In this document: piece after piece, positions 22,470 through 31,002 of the stretch
Layout: each line of letters starts with the position of its first letter
Position numbering within the stretch: position 1 is the stretch's first letter
Source of the DNA: a virus
Length of the DNA: 38,426 nucleotides
Reading direction: 5' to 3' (one strand)
IMG/VR virus record: IMGVR_UViG_3300034119_000495
Coordinates: 1 to 38,426 of that record
Made by a program: the position numbers and the translations under genes
The notes under the pieces: generated by a model
The model's input: the letters and a program-made list of their open reading frames with translations, nothing else
What the model was told of the DNA's origin: nothing
Database searches by the model: none

Positions 22470-25183
22470 GTTATGTGGATGCTATTCACAGTAGGGATGA
22501 AGACCGTATCTACGTTGTAGAAAGAGACAAGGACGGCAAGCGTCAATACAAAGAATACCCTACTAATTACGTATTGTATTATCCTGATCCTAGGGGTAAA
22601 CAACGTAGTATATACGGCGATCCAGTCAGTCGTTTCAGTACTCGCAAACGACAAGAGTTTGAAAAAGAAAAACGTATCCATTCAAATAAAAAATTATTTG
22701 AAAGTGATATACCAGTTGTCTTTCGCTGTTTAAGTGAAAACTATCTTGGTATTGATGCACCTAAACTTCATACTTGTTTCTTTGACATTGAAGTAGACTT
22801 TGATCCTGTAAAAGGATTCAGCCCTACTAATGATCCATTCAATCCTGTTACAGCTATTAGTTGTTACTTAGATTGGCTAGATCAATGTATTACATTAGTG
22901 ATTGCTCCGAAACATATGAGCAGTGAAACAGCCCAAGAAATCACTAATGAGTTTGAGAATACAATGCTATTCACAAATGAGAAAGAAATGTTTGATGTTT
23001 TCTTTCAACTCATTGAAGATGCTGATGTACTAACTGGCTGGAACTCAGAAGGCTATGATATACCCTATATGGTCAATCGTGTTACTAGAGTAATGAGTAA
23101 GGATGACACACGCAAGTTCTGCTTGATGGGTCAACTTCCTAAAGCTAGAGAATACGAACGATTCGGTAAAAGTGAAACAACTTATGACTTAGTAGGTCGT
23201 ATTCACTTGGACTATTTACAGTTGTACAAAAAATATAACTATGAATCACGCCACAGTTATAAACTTGATTCTATCGGTGAGATGGAAGTGGGTGAAAACA
23301 AAACACAATATGAAGGTACTCTTGACCAACTGTATAACAAAGACTTTAAAAAATTCATTGAATACAACAGACAAGATACTATGTTGTTAGTGAAGATTCA
23401 CAACAAACTTAAGTTTTTAGAATTAGCTAATCAACTTGCACACGAGAATACTGTACTGCTTCCAACAGTTATGGGTTCAGTAGCAATGATTGAGATGGCA
23501 ATTTTTAATGAAGCACACGAACGTGGCTTAGTAGTACCAGATAAAAAACGAAAGGTTGAAAATGAAGAAGATGTCCAGCAGGCAGCAGGTGCCTTTGTTG
23601 CTACGCCGAAAAGAGGAATGCACGAGTGGGTCGGTGCAGTTGATATCAACTCACTCTATCCCTCGGTTATTCGTGCCCTCAACATGGCAGGAGAAACCAT
23701 CGTTGCTCAGGTCAGACAAACAATCACAGACCAATATATGCACGACAAAGGTGTACGATTAGCAAGTGAAAAGAAACGTCACAAAGAAGGTGATGATGCA
23801 GTTACAGGGTCTATTCTCTGGGAAAATCTATTTGGTGCATTAGAGTACACAGCGATTATGAACCAAGAACGTGGAACTATTCTTACTGTTGACTACGAAG
23901 ATGGTCGTAGTGTAGAAATGTCGGCAGCTGAAATATGGAAGATGATCTTTGATAGTCATAAGCCCTGGATGTTAAGTGCTAATGGTACAATCTTTACTTA
24001 TGAAAAAGAAGGTGTTGTACCCGGTCTACTAAGTCGTTGGTACTCAGATCGTAAAGAGATGCAGAAAAAACTTAAAGAAGCAACTACTACGGAGGATAGA
24101 GAGTACTGGGACAAACGACAACTTGTTCGTAAGATTTTACTCAACTCAGCATACGGTGCACTATTGAATGAACATTGTCGTTTCTATGATAAACGTATTG
24201 GTCAATCAGTTACATTATCTGGTCGTCAGATCGTTAAGCATATGATGAGTACTATCAATGAAACTGTAGAAGGTATCTATTCACACGAAGGTAATGCTAT
24301 TGTGTATGGTGATACTGACAGTTGTTACTTCACAGCTTATCCAACATTAAAGCCTCAGATTGATTCTGGTGCATTAGAGTGGAATAAAGAAACTTGTATT
24401 GGATTGTATGATGGTATAGCTGACCAAGCAAATGAATCGTTCCCTGCATTTATGGAGAAAGCTTTTCATGCACCACGTAAGAATGGTGCTATCATTAAAG
24501 CTGGACGTGAATTGATTGGTGATCGTGCTATCTTTATTGTTAAGAAGCGTTATGCTATTAATATCTTTGACAAAGAAGGTAAACGTAAAGACAAAGACGG
24601 TGCATTGGGTGATATCAAAGCTATGGGTCTTGATTTGAAACGTGCTGATACTCCTAAGTATGTACAAGAATTCTTAATGAATGTACTACAGATGGTTCTA
24701 CAACAAGGTAAAGGCCGTACAGAAGTTATTGAAGCTGTAAAAGATTTTAAACGCATATTAACAGCACAGGATAGTTGGACTAAAGGTTCACCTAAAGGTG
24801 TAAACAAACTTACGATGTATGGTGACTTAGAAGCAAAAAGTAGTACAGGTCGTGCTAATATGCCCGGTCACGTTAGAGCGGCATTGAATTATAATTACCT
24901 ACGTAGAGTAAACGGAGACAATTATAGTCAAAAGATTATTGACGGTATGAAGGTTGTAGTCTGTAAACTAAAACCTAATCCATTAGGGTTTACTAGTGTA
25001 GCATATCCAGTAGATGAATTACGTTTGCCCAAATGGTTTACTGAGTTACCATTTGATGATTCAGCAATGGAACAAACGTTAGTAGATGAAAAGATTGATA
25101 ACTTATTGGGTGTATTAGATTGGGATATTCGTAGTAATACAGATACCAACAGTACATTCAATGATTTATTCAGTTTCGGTTAA
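22466..25183 (+). CDS. 43: T4 gp43-type family B DNA polymerase
   Basis: 905 aa (T4 gp43 is 898). 3'-5' exonuclease: FFDIEV with D107/E109, TGWNSEGYDIPY with D198, EYNRQDT. Polymerase: motif A DINSLYPS near 392, motif B ILLNSAYG near 555, motif C YGDTDS near 614, then VKKRYAI. The C-terminus TFNDLFSFG fits a clamp-binding peptide. The start is taken as TTG 22466, which overlaps the upstream stop and has AGGGA 7 nt before it; GTG 22475 is the alternative, and no ATG occurs before the ExoI motif. It is the replicative polymerase, followed by its clamp gene. Confidence 0.97.
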   Translation: MSYVDAIHSRDEDRIYVVERDKDGKRQYKEYPTNYVLYYPDPRGKQRSIYGDPVSRFSTRKRQEFEKEKRIHSNKKLFESDIPVVFRCLSENYLGIDAPKLHTCFFDIEVDFDPVKGFSPTNDPFNPVTAISCYLDWLDQCITLVIAPKHMSSETAQEITNEFENTMLFTNEKEMFDVFFQLIEDADVLTGWNSEGYDIPYMVNRVTRVMSKDDTRKFCLMGQLPKAREYERFGKSETTYDLVGRIHLDYLQLYKKYNYESRHSYKLDSIGEMEVGENKTQYEGTLDQLYNKDFKKFIEYNRQDTMLLVKIHNKLKFLELANQLAHENTVLLPTVMGSVAMIEMAIFNEAHERGLVVPDKKRKVENEEDVQQAAGAFVATPKRGMHEWVGAVDINSLYPSVIRALNMAGETIVAQVRQTITDQYMHDKGVRLASEKKRHKEGDDAVTGSILWENLFGALEYTAIMNQERGTILTVDYEDGRSVEMSAAEIWKMIFDSHKPWMLSANGTIFTYEKEGVVPGLLSRWYSDRKEMQKKLKEATTTEDREYWDKRQLVRKILLNSAYGALLNEHCRFYDKRIGQSVTLSGRQIVKHMMSTINETVEGIYSHEGNAIVYGDTDSCYFTAYPTLKPQIDSGALEWNKETCIGLYDGIADQANESFPAFMEKAFHAPRKNGAIIKAGRELIGDRAIFIVKKRYAINIFDKEGKRKDKDGALGDIKAMGLDLKRADTPKYVQEFLMNVLQMVLQQGKGRTEVIEAVKDFKRILTAQDSWTKGSPKGVNKLTMYGDLEAKSSTGRANMPGHVRAALNYNYLRRVNGDNYSQKIIDGMKVVVCKLKPNPLGFTSVAYPVDELRLPKWFTELPFDDSAMEQTLVDEKIDNLLGVLDWDIRSNTDTNSTFNDLFSFG

Positions 25184-25190
25184 ATTGGTG

Positions 25191-25219
25191 TTGCTATTCG
25201 TAATATATTCCATTATAAT
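25191..25219 (+). promoter_or_regulatory. Sigma70-like promoter before the sliding clamp gene
   Basis: TTGCTA at 25191-25196, 17-nt spacer, perfect TATAAT at 25214-25219. The 12-bp palindrome TAATACGTATTA (25216-25227) overlaps the -10 and the expected start site. An AAAGGA RBS precedes ATG 25261. Confidence 0.65.
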
Positions 25220-25260
25220 ACGTATTACAACTACCTAAATAGTTAAAACAAAGGAAAAAC

Positions 25261-25992
25261 ATGAAAGATAATTTACAAGATTTAATTCAACACACACATG
25301 GCTTAGGCTGTATTGATTTGATTAAAGTTAGTGGAACTGACACAGAGACAACTGTAAACGCAGTAGCAGAAGATAAATCTGTTATCGTTAGTGGTGTTCT
25401 TAAACATCCTAGCGTAGAGTTTATCGGAACGTTTGGTATGCCTAACTTAGGTAAACTTAAAACAATTCTAAGCTTTGATGACTATGATGAACATGCTAAA
25501 ATCAATGTTACACGTGTTAACAAAGACGGTGCAAGTGTACCAGAATACATTCACTTTGAAACAAAAGCAGGTGATTTCGTTAACGACTATCGTTTGATGA
25601 GTAAAGCTATTGCTGATGAAAAAGTTAAGAATGTAATGTTCAAAGGCACTACATGGAATGTAGAGTTTGAACCAAGTATTGCTGGCATTCAACGATTGAA
25701 ACGTCAAGCAAGTGCCAATAGTGAAGAAAAGAACTTTACTACTAAAACAGAAAATGGTAACTTAATGGTTTACTTTGGTGATCCGTCAACTCACTCAGGT
25801 AACTTTGTGTTTCATCCGGGTGTCACTGGTTCATTGAACAAAGCATGGATGTGGCCTGTTAAAGAATTCTTAAGCATTATGGATCTACCCGGTGATAAGA
25901 TTATTCGCATTAGTGATGCTGGCGCTACAGAGATTGTTGTTGACAGTGGTTTAGCAGTTTATCGTTACTTACTCCCAGCACAAGCAAAATAA
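25261..25992 (+). CDS. 45: T4 gp45-type sliding clamp
   Basis: 243 aa, similar to T4 gp45 (228 aa). Motifs such as GTFGMPNLGKLKTILSF, VEFEPSIAGIQRLKRQAS and the closing VDSGLAVYRYLLPAQ match clamps of T4-like phages. The clamp forms a trimeric ring that tethers polymerase to DNA and also activates late transcription in T4. It has its own sigma70-like promoter after the polymerase gene. It ends in TAATG coupling to the DpdA-like gene, so clamp and DNA-modifying enzyme are made together. Confidence 0.9.
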   Translation: MKDNLQDLIQHTHGLGCIDLIKVSGTDTETTVNAVAEDKSVIVSGVLKHPSVEFIGTFGMPNLGKLKTILSFDDYDEHAKINVTRVNKDGASVPEYIHFETKAGDFVNDYRLMSKAIADEKVKNVMFKGTTWNVEFEPSIAGIQRLKRQASANSEEKNFTTKTENGNLMVYFGDPSTHSGNFVFHPGVTGSLNKAWMWPVKEFLSIMDLPGDKIIRISDAGATEIVVDSGLAVYRYLLPAQAK

Positions 25993-27542
25993 TGGAACAA
26001 GATAATCTATCAGCAAAACAAAACCCTGATTGGGCATTGTTCTTACCTGCAGTTAGTAGTTTTTATATCTCTGGCTTGGGTAAGCAACGTAAAGGTGAAC
26101 AATACTTTGACCCTGCACGTATCCCTGCTCAATTCAACGGTGATGTAGAGAAACTAAACTTTTTAAATAGTAGTGAAGGTCTATATTATTATAAATGGGG
26201 TTTGTACAGTGCAGGTCATGCTAACTTAGATACAACTGTAAACGATCCTAGCGAAAGTATCATTAGAGAACGTGAAGCTGGTACATTTATGTTGGGTGAC
26301 TCTGGTGGATTTCAGATTTTAAAAGGTCAATGGCCGGCTGATTGGAAAGACCCTAATTGCCCTAAGGCTATGATTAAGCGTAAAGCTGTATTGAACTGGA
26401 TGGATACATACATGGACTATGGTATGGTACTTGATATTCCTTCACAATCAATAACTACCTTTAATATGAAGGATAAGAACGGTAATAGTCTTCATGGTAT
26501 TAGTACTATTCAGGAAGCAATTACTGCTACTCATATTAACAACGAATACTTCATTAACAATCGTTCGGGTAAATGTAAGTTCCTAAATGTATTGCAAGGT
26601 CGTACACATACACAGTCAGATGATTGGTATGCTGAAATGAAGAAGTATTGTGACCCAAATATCTATCCAGACACTCATTTTAATGGTTGGGCATTTGGTG
26701 GTCAAAACAAGATTGATGTACACTTGATGCTAACTAGAATGGTTGATATTATCCATGATGGTTTATTAGTAGAAGGTAAACATGATTTAATTCACTGTTT
26801 GGGTACAAGTATATTAGAGTATGCAGTATTGTTTACTGATATACAACGTGCTATTCGTAAGTATCATAACCCAAAATTACAGATTACGTTTGACTGTGCA
26901 AGCCCATTCTATAGTGCGGCTAAGGGTTTAGCATATTTCAATACTAATATTGAGCATAATAAGAAATGGTCATACAGTATGGAAAAGACTGCTGAAAAGA
27001 AAGAATATGCAAGTGATACTAGAAAATATCGTGATGCTGTATTAGCTGAAGGTATCCATAAACTATTTACAGATAGTCCAGTAACTGATAAACTACTGCT
27101 TAAGGATATGTGCTATCGTGGTCATGGTTTCTTGGGACAGCATAACAAAGAAACAAAAACAAGTTGGGATACATTGAGTTATACATTGATTCAAAGTCAT
27201 AATGTTTGGATGCATATGAATGCTGTACAAGAGGCTAATCGTCAATATGAGCAAGGTGTTGTTCCCAAGATGTTAATGAATGAACAGTTTGAACGTGTTT
27301 TGTTCAAAGATGTTATTGATGAAATCTTTAGTAAAAAAACTAAACAGGAAGCAATTGATTTGATTGATCAAAACAGTAGATTGTGGATGCAGTTTCAATC
27401 AGGTAGTCAGGGTATTAGTGGTAAACGAACTGTTAATGCATTAAGTAAGTTTGAAGAATTATTTGAAGTTCAAAATGAACCAGAGTTTGAAGAGGTAATA
27501 GAGGATAGCGATGATGCTATGAATGAAATACTAGGAGAGTAA
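25992..27542 (+). CDS. dpdA: DpdA/Tgt-like transglycosylase (7-deazaguanine insertion into DNA)
   Basis: 516 aa. Tgt-superfamily motifs in order: GDSGGFQ with D103, the base-binding and catalytic Asp of Tgt; LNVLQG (198-203); GWAFGG (232-237); FDCASP with D301 at the place of the Tgt nucleophile; and SHNVW with H403. The usual CxCxxC of the zinc site is reduced to MCYRGHG (C374). Tgt enzymes swap guanine for a 7-deazaguanine; the phage DpdA branch does this in DNA. DpdA is favoured over Tgt because of length, divergence and the phage folE-queD-queE genes. The gene is translationally coupled to the clamp. The archaeal-type tRNA enzyme is the alternative. Confidence 0.75.
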   Translation: MEQDNLSAKQNPDWALFLPAVSSFYISGLGKQRKGEQYFDPARIPAQFNGDVEKLNFLNSSEGLYYYKWGLYSAGHANLDTTVNDPSESIIREREAGTFMLGDSGGFQILKGQWPADWKDPNCPKAMIKRKAVLNWMDTYMDYGMVLDIPSQSITTFNMKDKNGNSLHGISTIQEAITATHINNEYFINNRSGKCKFLNVLQGRTHTQSDDWYAEMKKYCDPNIYPDTHFNGWAFGGQNKIDVHLMLTRMVDIIHDGLLVEGKHDLIHCLGTSILEYAVLFTDIQRAIRKYHNPKLQITFDCASPFYSAAKGLAYFNTNIEHNKKWSYSMEKTAEKKEYASDTRKYRDAVLAEGIHKLFTDSPVTDKLLLKDMCYRGHGFLGQHNKETKTSWDTLSYTLIQSHNVWMHMNAVQEANRQYEQGVVPKMLMNEQFERVLFKDVIDEIFSKKTKQEAIDLIDQNSRLWMQFQSGSQGISGKRTVNALSKFEELFEVQNEPEFEEVIEDSDDAMNEILGE

Positions 27543-27543
27543 T

Positions 27544-27756
27544 ATGCCATATAAAAATCGTATTAAAACTTTAGAAGAATCATATAGATTAGTTGAGAAT
27601 CAACTTTTTCAATTAGAAAAATCAGGTAGTACTGATACTGAAAAAATTCAAAAATTGAAAGATGTTAAGGATAAGTATTTTAATGAATTGCGTTTATTGA
27701 ATAGGGCGCAATGGGATCATGACCATGAAAGGGTAGATTTAGATGATGACCGTTAA
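27544..27756 (+). CDS. Small coiled-coil phage protein
   Basis: 70 aa. A single heptad-like helix (residues 5-60: IKTLEESYRLVENQLFQLEK and KIQKLKDVKDKYFNELRLL) with an acidic tail DLDDDR. Function not recognised. It lies 1 nt after dpdA and overlaps the next gene by 14 nt, so it belongs to the same translational chain. Confidence 0.5.
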   Translation: MPYKNRIKTLEESYRLVENQLFQLEKSGSTDTEKIQKLKDVKDKYFNELRLLNRAQWDHDHERVDLDDDR

Positions 27757-27970
27757 TCCATCACTTACAATGAAATCAACAATATCTTCTGAAACTCAGG
27801 AGTCTGTTATCACCTTTACTGGCGGAACAAGTGAGATGTTACGTGTAGCAAAAGACGGGTTTTATATACGTGGAATTAGGGTAAATCAGGATGACAAAGA
27901 AGCTGAATTAGTGTATAATACATTTCATCAGTGGTTAACATGGGCAACATTAAATAGGGACTATAAATGA
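27743..27970 (+). CDS. Small conserved phage protein
   Basis: 75 aa. The core EMLRVAKDGFYIRGIRV followed by DDKEAELVYNTFHQWLTW is, from memory, seen in many aquatic T4-like phages, always of unknown function. Start 27743 is one of two adjacent ATGs, with AGGG about 10 nt upstream. It overlaps both neighbours (14 nt upstream, ATGA downstream). Confidence 0.55.
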   Translation: MMTVNPSLTMKSTISSETQESVITFTGGTSEMLRVAKDGFYIRGIRVNQDDKEAELVYNTFHQWLTWATLNRDYK

Positions 27971-28422
27971 TAGAACAACATGAACAAGCAATGGCAGAGA
28001 AACGTTCTCGTATTAAAAATAATGCATTACGTACAATCTTTGTACGTTTTCAAAAAGAAGGTATTCATAAATACCCAGCGGCAGCAACAGACCCAGCACT
28101 TGCAACAGGTGATGAGTATGATGTTAGCTTTTTAGCTACTCCACATAGACACATCTTTCATTTTGAAGTGTCTATTGAAGTATTTCACAACGACCGTGAT
28201 ATTGAGTTTATTCAGTTTAAAAGATGGTTAGAGAATCAATATTCTCAAGGCATTCTAGAATTGAATTACAAAAGTTGTGAAATGATTAGTGATGATCTTT
28301 ATGAGATTATCGCAACTCGGTATCCAGATCGTAATATCGCTATTCAAGTATCAGAAGATAATGAGAATGGTGCTACGATTGTCTATAACACAAATAAACC
28401 TTATCAACAACTCGCTATTTAA
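27967..28422 (+). CDS. Conserved phage protein of unknown function
   Basis: 151 aa. Beta-rich segments (DEYDVSFLATPHRH, IFHFEVSIEVFHNDRDIEFI) followed by a helix (QFKRWLENQYSQGILEL) and a YNTNKPYQQLAI end. No catalytic motif is visible. It starts by ATGA overlap with the preceding gene. It probably acts with the neighbouring small replication-region proteins; nothing more can be said. Confidence 0.5.
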   Translation: MIEQHEQAMAEKRSRIKNNALRTIFVRFQKEGIHKYPAAATDPALATGDEYDVSFLATPHRHIFHFEVSIEVFHNDRDIEFIQFKRWLENQYSQGILELNYKSCEMISDDLYEIIATRYPDRNIAIQVSEDNENGATIVYNTNKPYQQLAI

Positions 28423-28433
28423 AGGAATATAAA

Positions 28434-28637
28434 ATGGCAAAACAACAACAATCTAACCCACGTGTTCAACAAATCTTTGAGGACCTAGAAAACTATCTAA
28501 TGTTCTGTCAGGATTATGGATACAAGTTTGATGAATCAACACTATATGATATGCGTAGCTTTGCATATCGCCAATTTACTAAAGCAGTAACTGGCAAGTG
28601 GGCTAAAGATCAGTGGCAGGAAGATGCACGTCCATGA
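28434..28637 (+). CDS. Small conserved phage protein (NPRVQQIFEDLENY family)
   Basis: 67 aa. RVQQIFEDLENYLMFCQDYGYKF followed by LYDMRSFAYRQF and GKWAKDQWQEDAR, a helix-rich protein that I recognise as a conserved small protein of T4-like aquatic phages without known role. AAAGGAATA precedes the ATG. It overlaps the downstream GT gene as ATGA. Confidence 0.55.
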   Translation: MAKQQQSNPRVQQIFEDLENYLMFCQDYGYKFDESTLYDMRSFAYRQFTKAVTGKWAKDQWQEDARP

Positions 28638-29812
28638 GAAAACTGTTTTACATGGGTCTTGAACCCTATAAAGCACGATACACTCTACAACTGCAAGAGT
28701 GGAATGAATCTGTGTTCAAACGTAGAGGCATTAACTATGTTATTGTACCGGGTGAAACTCTCAGTAATGACCAAGCTATTGTGACAGGACAAGTACTAGA
28801 TGCACATGGTCGTACATACTTCGGTATGAGTCAACTTATGAATCTAGTTAAAATGATGAAGCAAGGCGAGTGTAGTGATGAAGATATTATCTATTTTGAA
28901 GATATGTTTCAACCAGGCATTGAGAGTTTGCCTTACATTCTTAAGCAAGTTCCTGCTAATCTCCGTCCTCGTATATTTGTCCGTTGTCTTGCTCAGTCAA
29001 TTGATCCGGATGATTTCGTACATGTATGGGGAATGAGTGAATTCATGGGTCACTATGAAAAAATGGTTGATAGTTTTGTTGATGGCGTATTAGCTACCAA
29101 TGAAGAAATGATTATGCATATGAAAATTGCAGGATGGAAGGCACCATTATATAACATTAGTGGTCTTGCATTTGGTAAACATGAAGTTCGTAGTCGTATC
29201 AGTGGACCTCTCAAACCTTTCAATCAACGTAAAATGCGTGTAGCATTTAGCGCAAGATGGGATCAAGAAAAGCAACCAGACTTCTATATGGATTTGATTG
29301 AAGCATTCCACGCTAGATCAAATAATAACATTGAATTCTGTGTATTCAGTGGTAGTAAACTAAAAAGCAATAACGAAAGTTATATGGAACGCACTCGTAA
29401 ACTACAAAGCGAGGGTAAGCTTGTTATCTATGAAGACTTGGAAAAGAACGATTATTATGAACTACTAAACGATACTAGAGTATTGTTTAATTGTGCTTTG
29501 CAAGACTGGGTAAGCAATACAGTTAGTGAAGCAGATACATTGGGTTGTAACGTACTATATCCAGCATATCGTAGTTTTCCAGAAACTTTTGCTAATGATA
29601 ATACCCGATTATATATCCCCTGGAGTATTGATGATGCTATGTCTAAGTTACAGAACTTGTTGGTAGCACCACATAACTTTCAAGGTCGTATTAGTGATTA
29701 TAATGATGGAACTATTGACCGTATCTGTGATATCATGGAAGGCAACGGAGAACAATATTTACGCATGAGTAGTGACTATCGTAAATACACAAGAGAAACA
29801 AAATACTCATAA
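28634..29812 (+). CDS. GT-B fold glycosyltransferase-like protein
   Basis: 392 aa from ATG 28634 (ATGA overlap); the longer frame from 28613 is less likely. N-terminal Rossmann half: KLFYMGLEPYKARY, DIIYFEDMFQPGIESL, RIFVRCLAQ. C-terminal half: KMRVAFSARWDQEKQPD, EFCVFSGS, and LFNCALQDWVSNTVSEADTLGC, where a nucleotide-sugar site with an acidic E is expected in GT4-like enzymes. The domain order supports a nucleotide-sugar transferase. Its location among replication genes rather than among adhesins is unusual and would fit a DNA- or base-modifying sugar transferase, but nothing in the sequence proves it. Confidence 0.6.
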   Translation: MRKLFYMGLEPYKARYTLQLQEWNESVFKRRGINYVIVPGETLSNDQAIVTGQVLDAHGRTYFGMSQLMNLVKMMKQGECSDEDIIYFEDMFQPGIESLPYILKQVPANLRPRIFVRCLAQSIDPDDFVHVWGMSEFMGHYEKMVDSFVDGVLATNEEMIMHMKIAGWKAPLYNISGLAFGKHEVRSRISGPLKPFNQRKMRVAFSARWDQEKQPDFYMDLIEAFHARSNNNIEFCVFSGSKLKSNNESYMERTRKLQSEGKLVIYEDLEKNDYYELLNDTRVLFNCALQDWVSNTVSEADTLGCNVLYPAYRSFPETFANDNTRLYIPWSIDDAMSKLQNLLVAPHNFQGRISDYNDGTIDRICDIMEGNGEQYLRMSSDYRKYTRETKYS

Positions 29813-29827
29813 CATAAAGGAAATAAA

Positions 29828-30022
29828 ATGAGCGCACAAAATGATATTGAAACTAGTTTGGCAGCATATAATGCCGAGAATGATAAGTTTAACAAAGGTA
29901 ATGCATCCGCAGGTACACGTGCCCGTAAAGCATTAGCAGAACTAGCGAAAGCAGTTAAGGCTCGCCGTAATGAAATTACAGCAGAAAAAGCCGCACGTGC
30001 AGAAGCAAAAGCTAAGGCTTAA
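29828..30022 (+). CDS. Histone H1/Hc1-like small basic protein
   Basis: 64 aa, Ala/Lys/Arg-rich. FNKGNASAGTRARKALAELAKAVKARRNEI resembles the Hc1-like N-terminal domain (K-G-N-x-x-A-x-x-R-x-R-x-x-x-x-L-x-x-L), and the tail is AEKAARAEAKAKA. It probably binds nucleic acid non-specifically and might condense phage DNA. AAAGGAAAT RBS. Moderate confidence; low-complexity basic proteins can mimic this family. Confidence 0.5.
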   Translation: MSAQNDIETSLAAYNAENDKFNKGNASAGTRARKALAELAKAVKARRNEITAEKAARAEAKAKA

Positions 30023-30024
30023 TC

Positions 30025-30255
30025 ATGGCAACCCGCAAGAAGAAATCTGAAAACGTTCCTTCTGGGGAGTGGCCTATAATCAATCAGGGTACTCATCTTA
30101 CTGTGAAAACATTTGAAGATGGGCATACTGAATTGATTTGGGATTGGGATGCATTAGTTAACGAGGTTCGTGAAGCTTGTCGTAGTGCAGAACTTGCTAA
30201 CATGAAGCCTGCAGTTAGGGCTAAATCAAAAAAATCAGTTGCTAAATCAAAGTGA
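30025..30255 (+). CDS. Small phage protein with basic C-terminal tail
   Basis: 76 aa. A central beta segment (THLTVKTFEDGHTELIWDWDALVNEV) and a lysine-rich tail KSKKSVAKSK. Function not recognised. It lies 2 nt after the Hc1-like gene, and its stop overlaps the late-type promoter for folE. The basic ends suggest nucleic-acid contact. Confidence 0.45.
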   Translation: MATRKKKSENVPSGEWPIINQGTHLTVKTFEDGHTELIWDWDALVNEVREACRSAELANMKPAVRAKSKKSVAKSK

Positions 30256-30262
30256 TAAATAC
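30254..30262 (+). promoter_or_regulatory. T4-like late promoter box GATAAATAC before folE
   Basis: The same nonamer as at 255 and 2052, overlapping the preceding stop codon. The predicted start near 30267 gives folE a leader of about 55 nt. Confidence 0.5.
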
Positions 30263-30286
30263 TTGTGTTACATAAAGGTAACACAA
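30263..30286 (+). promoter_or_regulatory. Nine-bp perfect hairpin in the folE leader
   Basis: TTGTGTTAC (30263-30271), loop ATAAAG, GTAACACAA (30278-30286). No T-run follows. It starts at the predicted late transcript start, so it could be a 5' mRNA stabiliser, an operator or an attenuator of read-through from upstream. Confidence 0.5.
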
Positions 30287-30321
30287 TATCAAAACAAAAC
30301 CATCACAAAGGAAGGTTATCT

Positions 30322-31002
30322 ATGAGTTATAATAAAACAAAAACAGATCCAGAGTTGGGCCAACAAGTACATGAACACTTAGTTAAAATGGGTGTTGAAA
30401 CACCTACATTGCCTAATAAGCTAGATAGAAAAGATAAAATTGATAGAATTGAAGAACACTTCACTGCTATTATGCAATATCTTGGTTTAGATTTAACAGA
30501 TGATAGTTTAATTGAAACACCCAAGCGTGTTGCTAAGATGTATGTAAATGAAATCTTTTGGGGGCTTGACTATGAAGCATTCCCTAAATGTACAACAGTT
30601 GACAACAAGATGCAATACAACGAAATGGTTGTAGAGCGTAATGTTAATGTTCAATCTAACTGCGAACATCATTTTGTAGTCATTGACGGATTGGCTACTG
30701 TAGCTTATGTCCCTAAACAAAAAGTATTAGGTCTTAGTAAGATCAACCGTATCGTAGAATATTTCAGTAAACGTCCGCAAATTCAGGAAAGATTAACTGA
30801 ACAAATATTTCACACCTTACAGTTCATCCTTGATACAGAAGATGTTGCAGTTATGATTGATGCACAGCATTATTGCGTTAAAAGTCGTGGTGTAGAAGAT
30901 ACAGGTAGTAGTACAGTTACTTGTCGTTTAGGTGGCGGATTCAAAACTGACCCAGCGGCACGAAGTGAGTTTTTACAAATTGCTAATAAAGGTTGCAAAT
31001 GA
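30322..31002 (+). CDS. folE: GTP cyclohydrolase I
   Basis: 226 aa (E. coli FolE 222). The start at 30322 is preferred: AAAGGAAGG lies 7 nt upstream, whereas the GTG at 30265 lies inside the leader hairpin. Zinc ligands C114, H117 (NCEHHF) and C185 (HYCVKSRG) are all present, as are [14 protein letters not shown] and STVTCRLGG. It makes 7,8-dihydroneopterin triphosphate from GTP, the entry to both folate and 7-deazaguanine synthesis. Given queD and queE nearby, DNA deazaguanine synthesis is the likely use. It overlaps the DfrB-like gene as ATGA. Confidence 0.95.
   Translation: MSYNKTKTDPELGQQVHEHLVKMGVETPTLPNKLDRKDKIDRIEEHFTAIMQYLGLDLTDDSLIETPKRVAKMYVNEIFWGLDYEAFPKCTTVDNKMQYNEMVVERNVNVQSNCEHHFVVIDGLATVAYVPKQKVLGLSKINRIVEYFSKRPQIQERLTEQIFHTLQFILDTEDVAVMIDAQHYCVKSRGVEDTGSSTVTCRLGGGFKTDPAARSEFLQIANKGCK

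Noticed and set aside
28613-28633. Upstream start for the glycosyltransferase at 28613
   Set aside because: ATG 28634 makes the usual ATGA overlap and starts directly with the first Rossmann strand.
30265-30321. FolE start at GTG 30265
   Set aside because: The codon lies in the leader hairpin; ATG 30322 has a strong SD and gives the normal FolE length.
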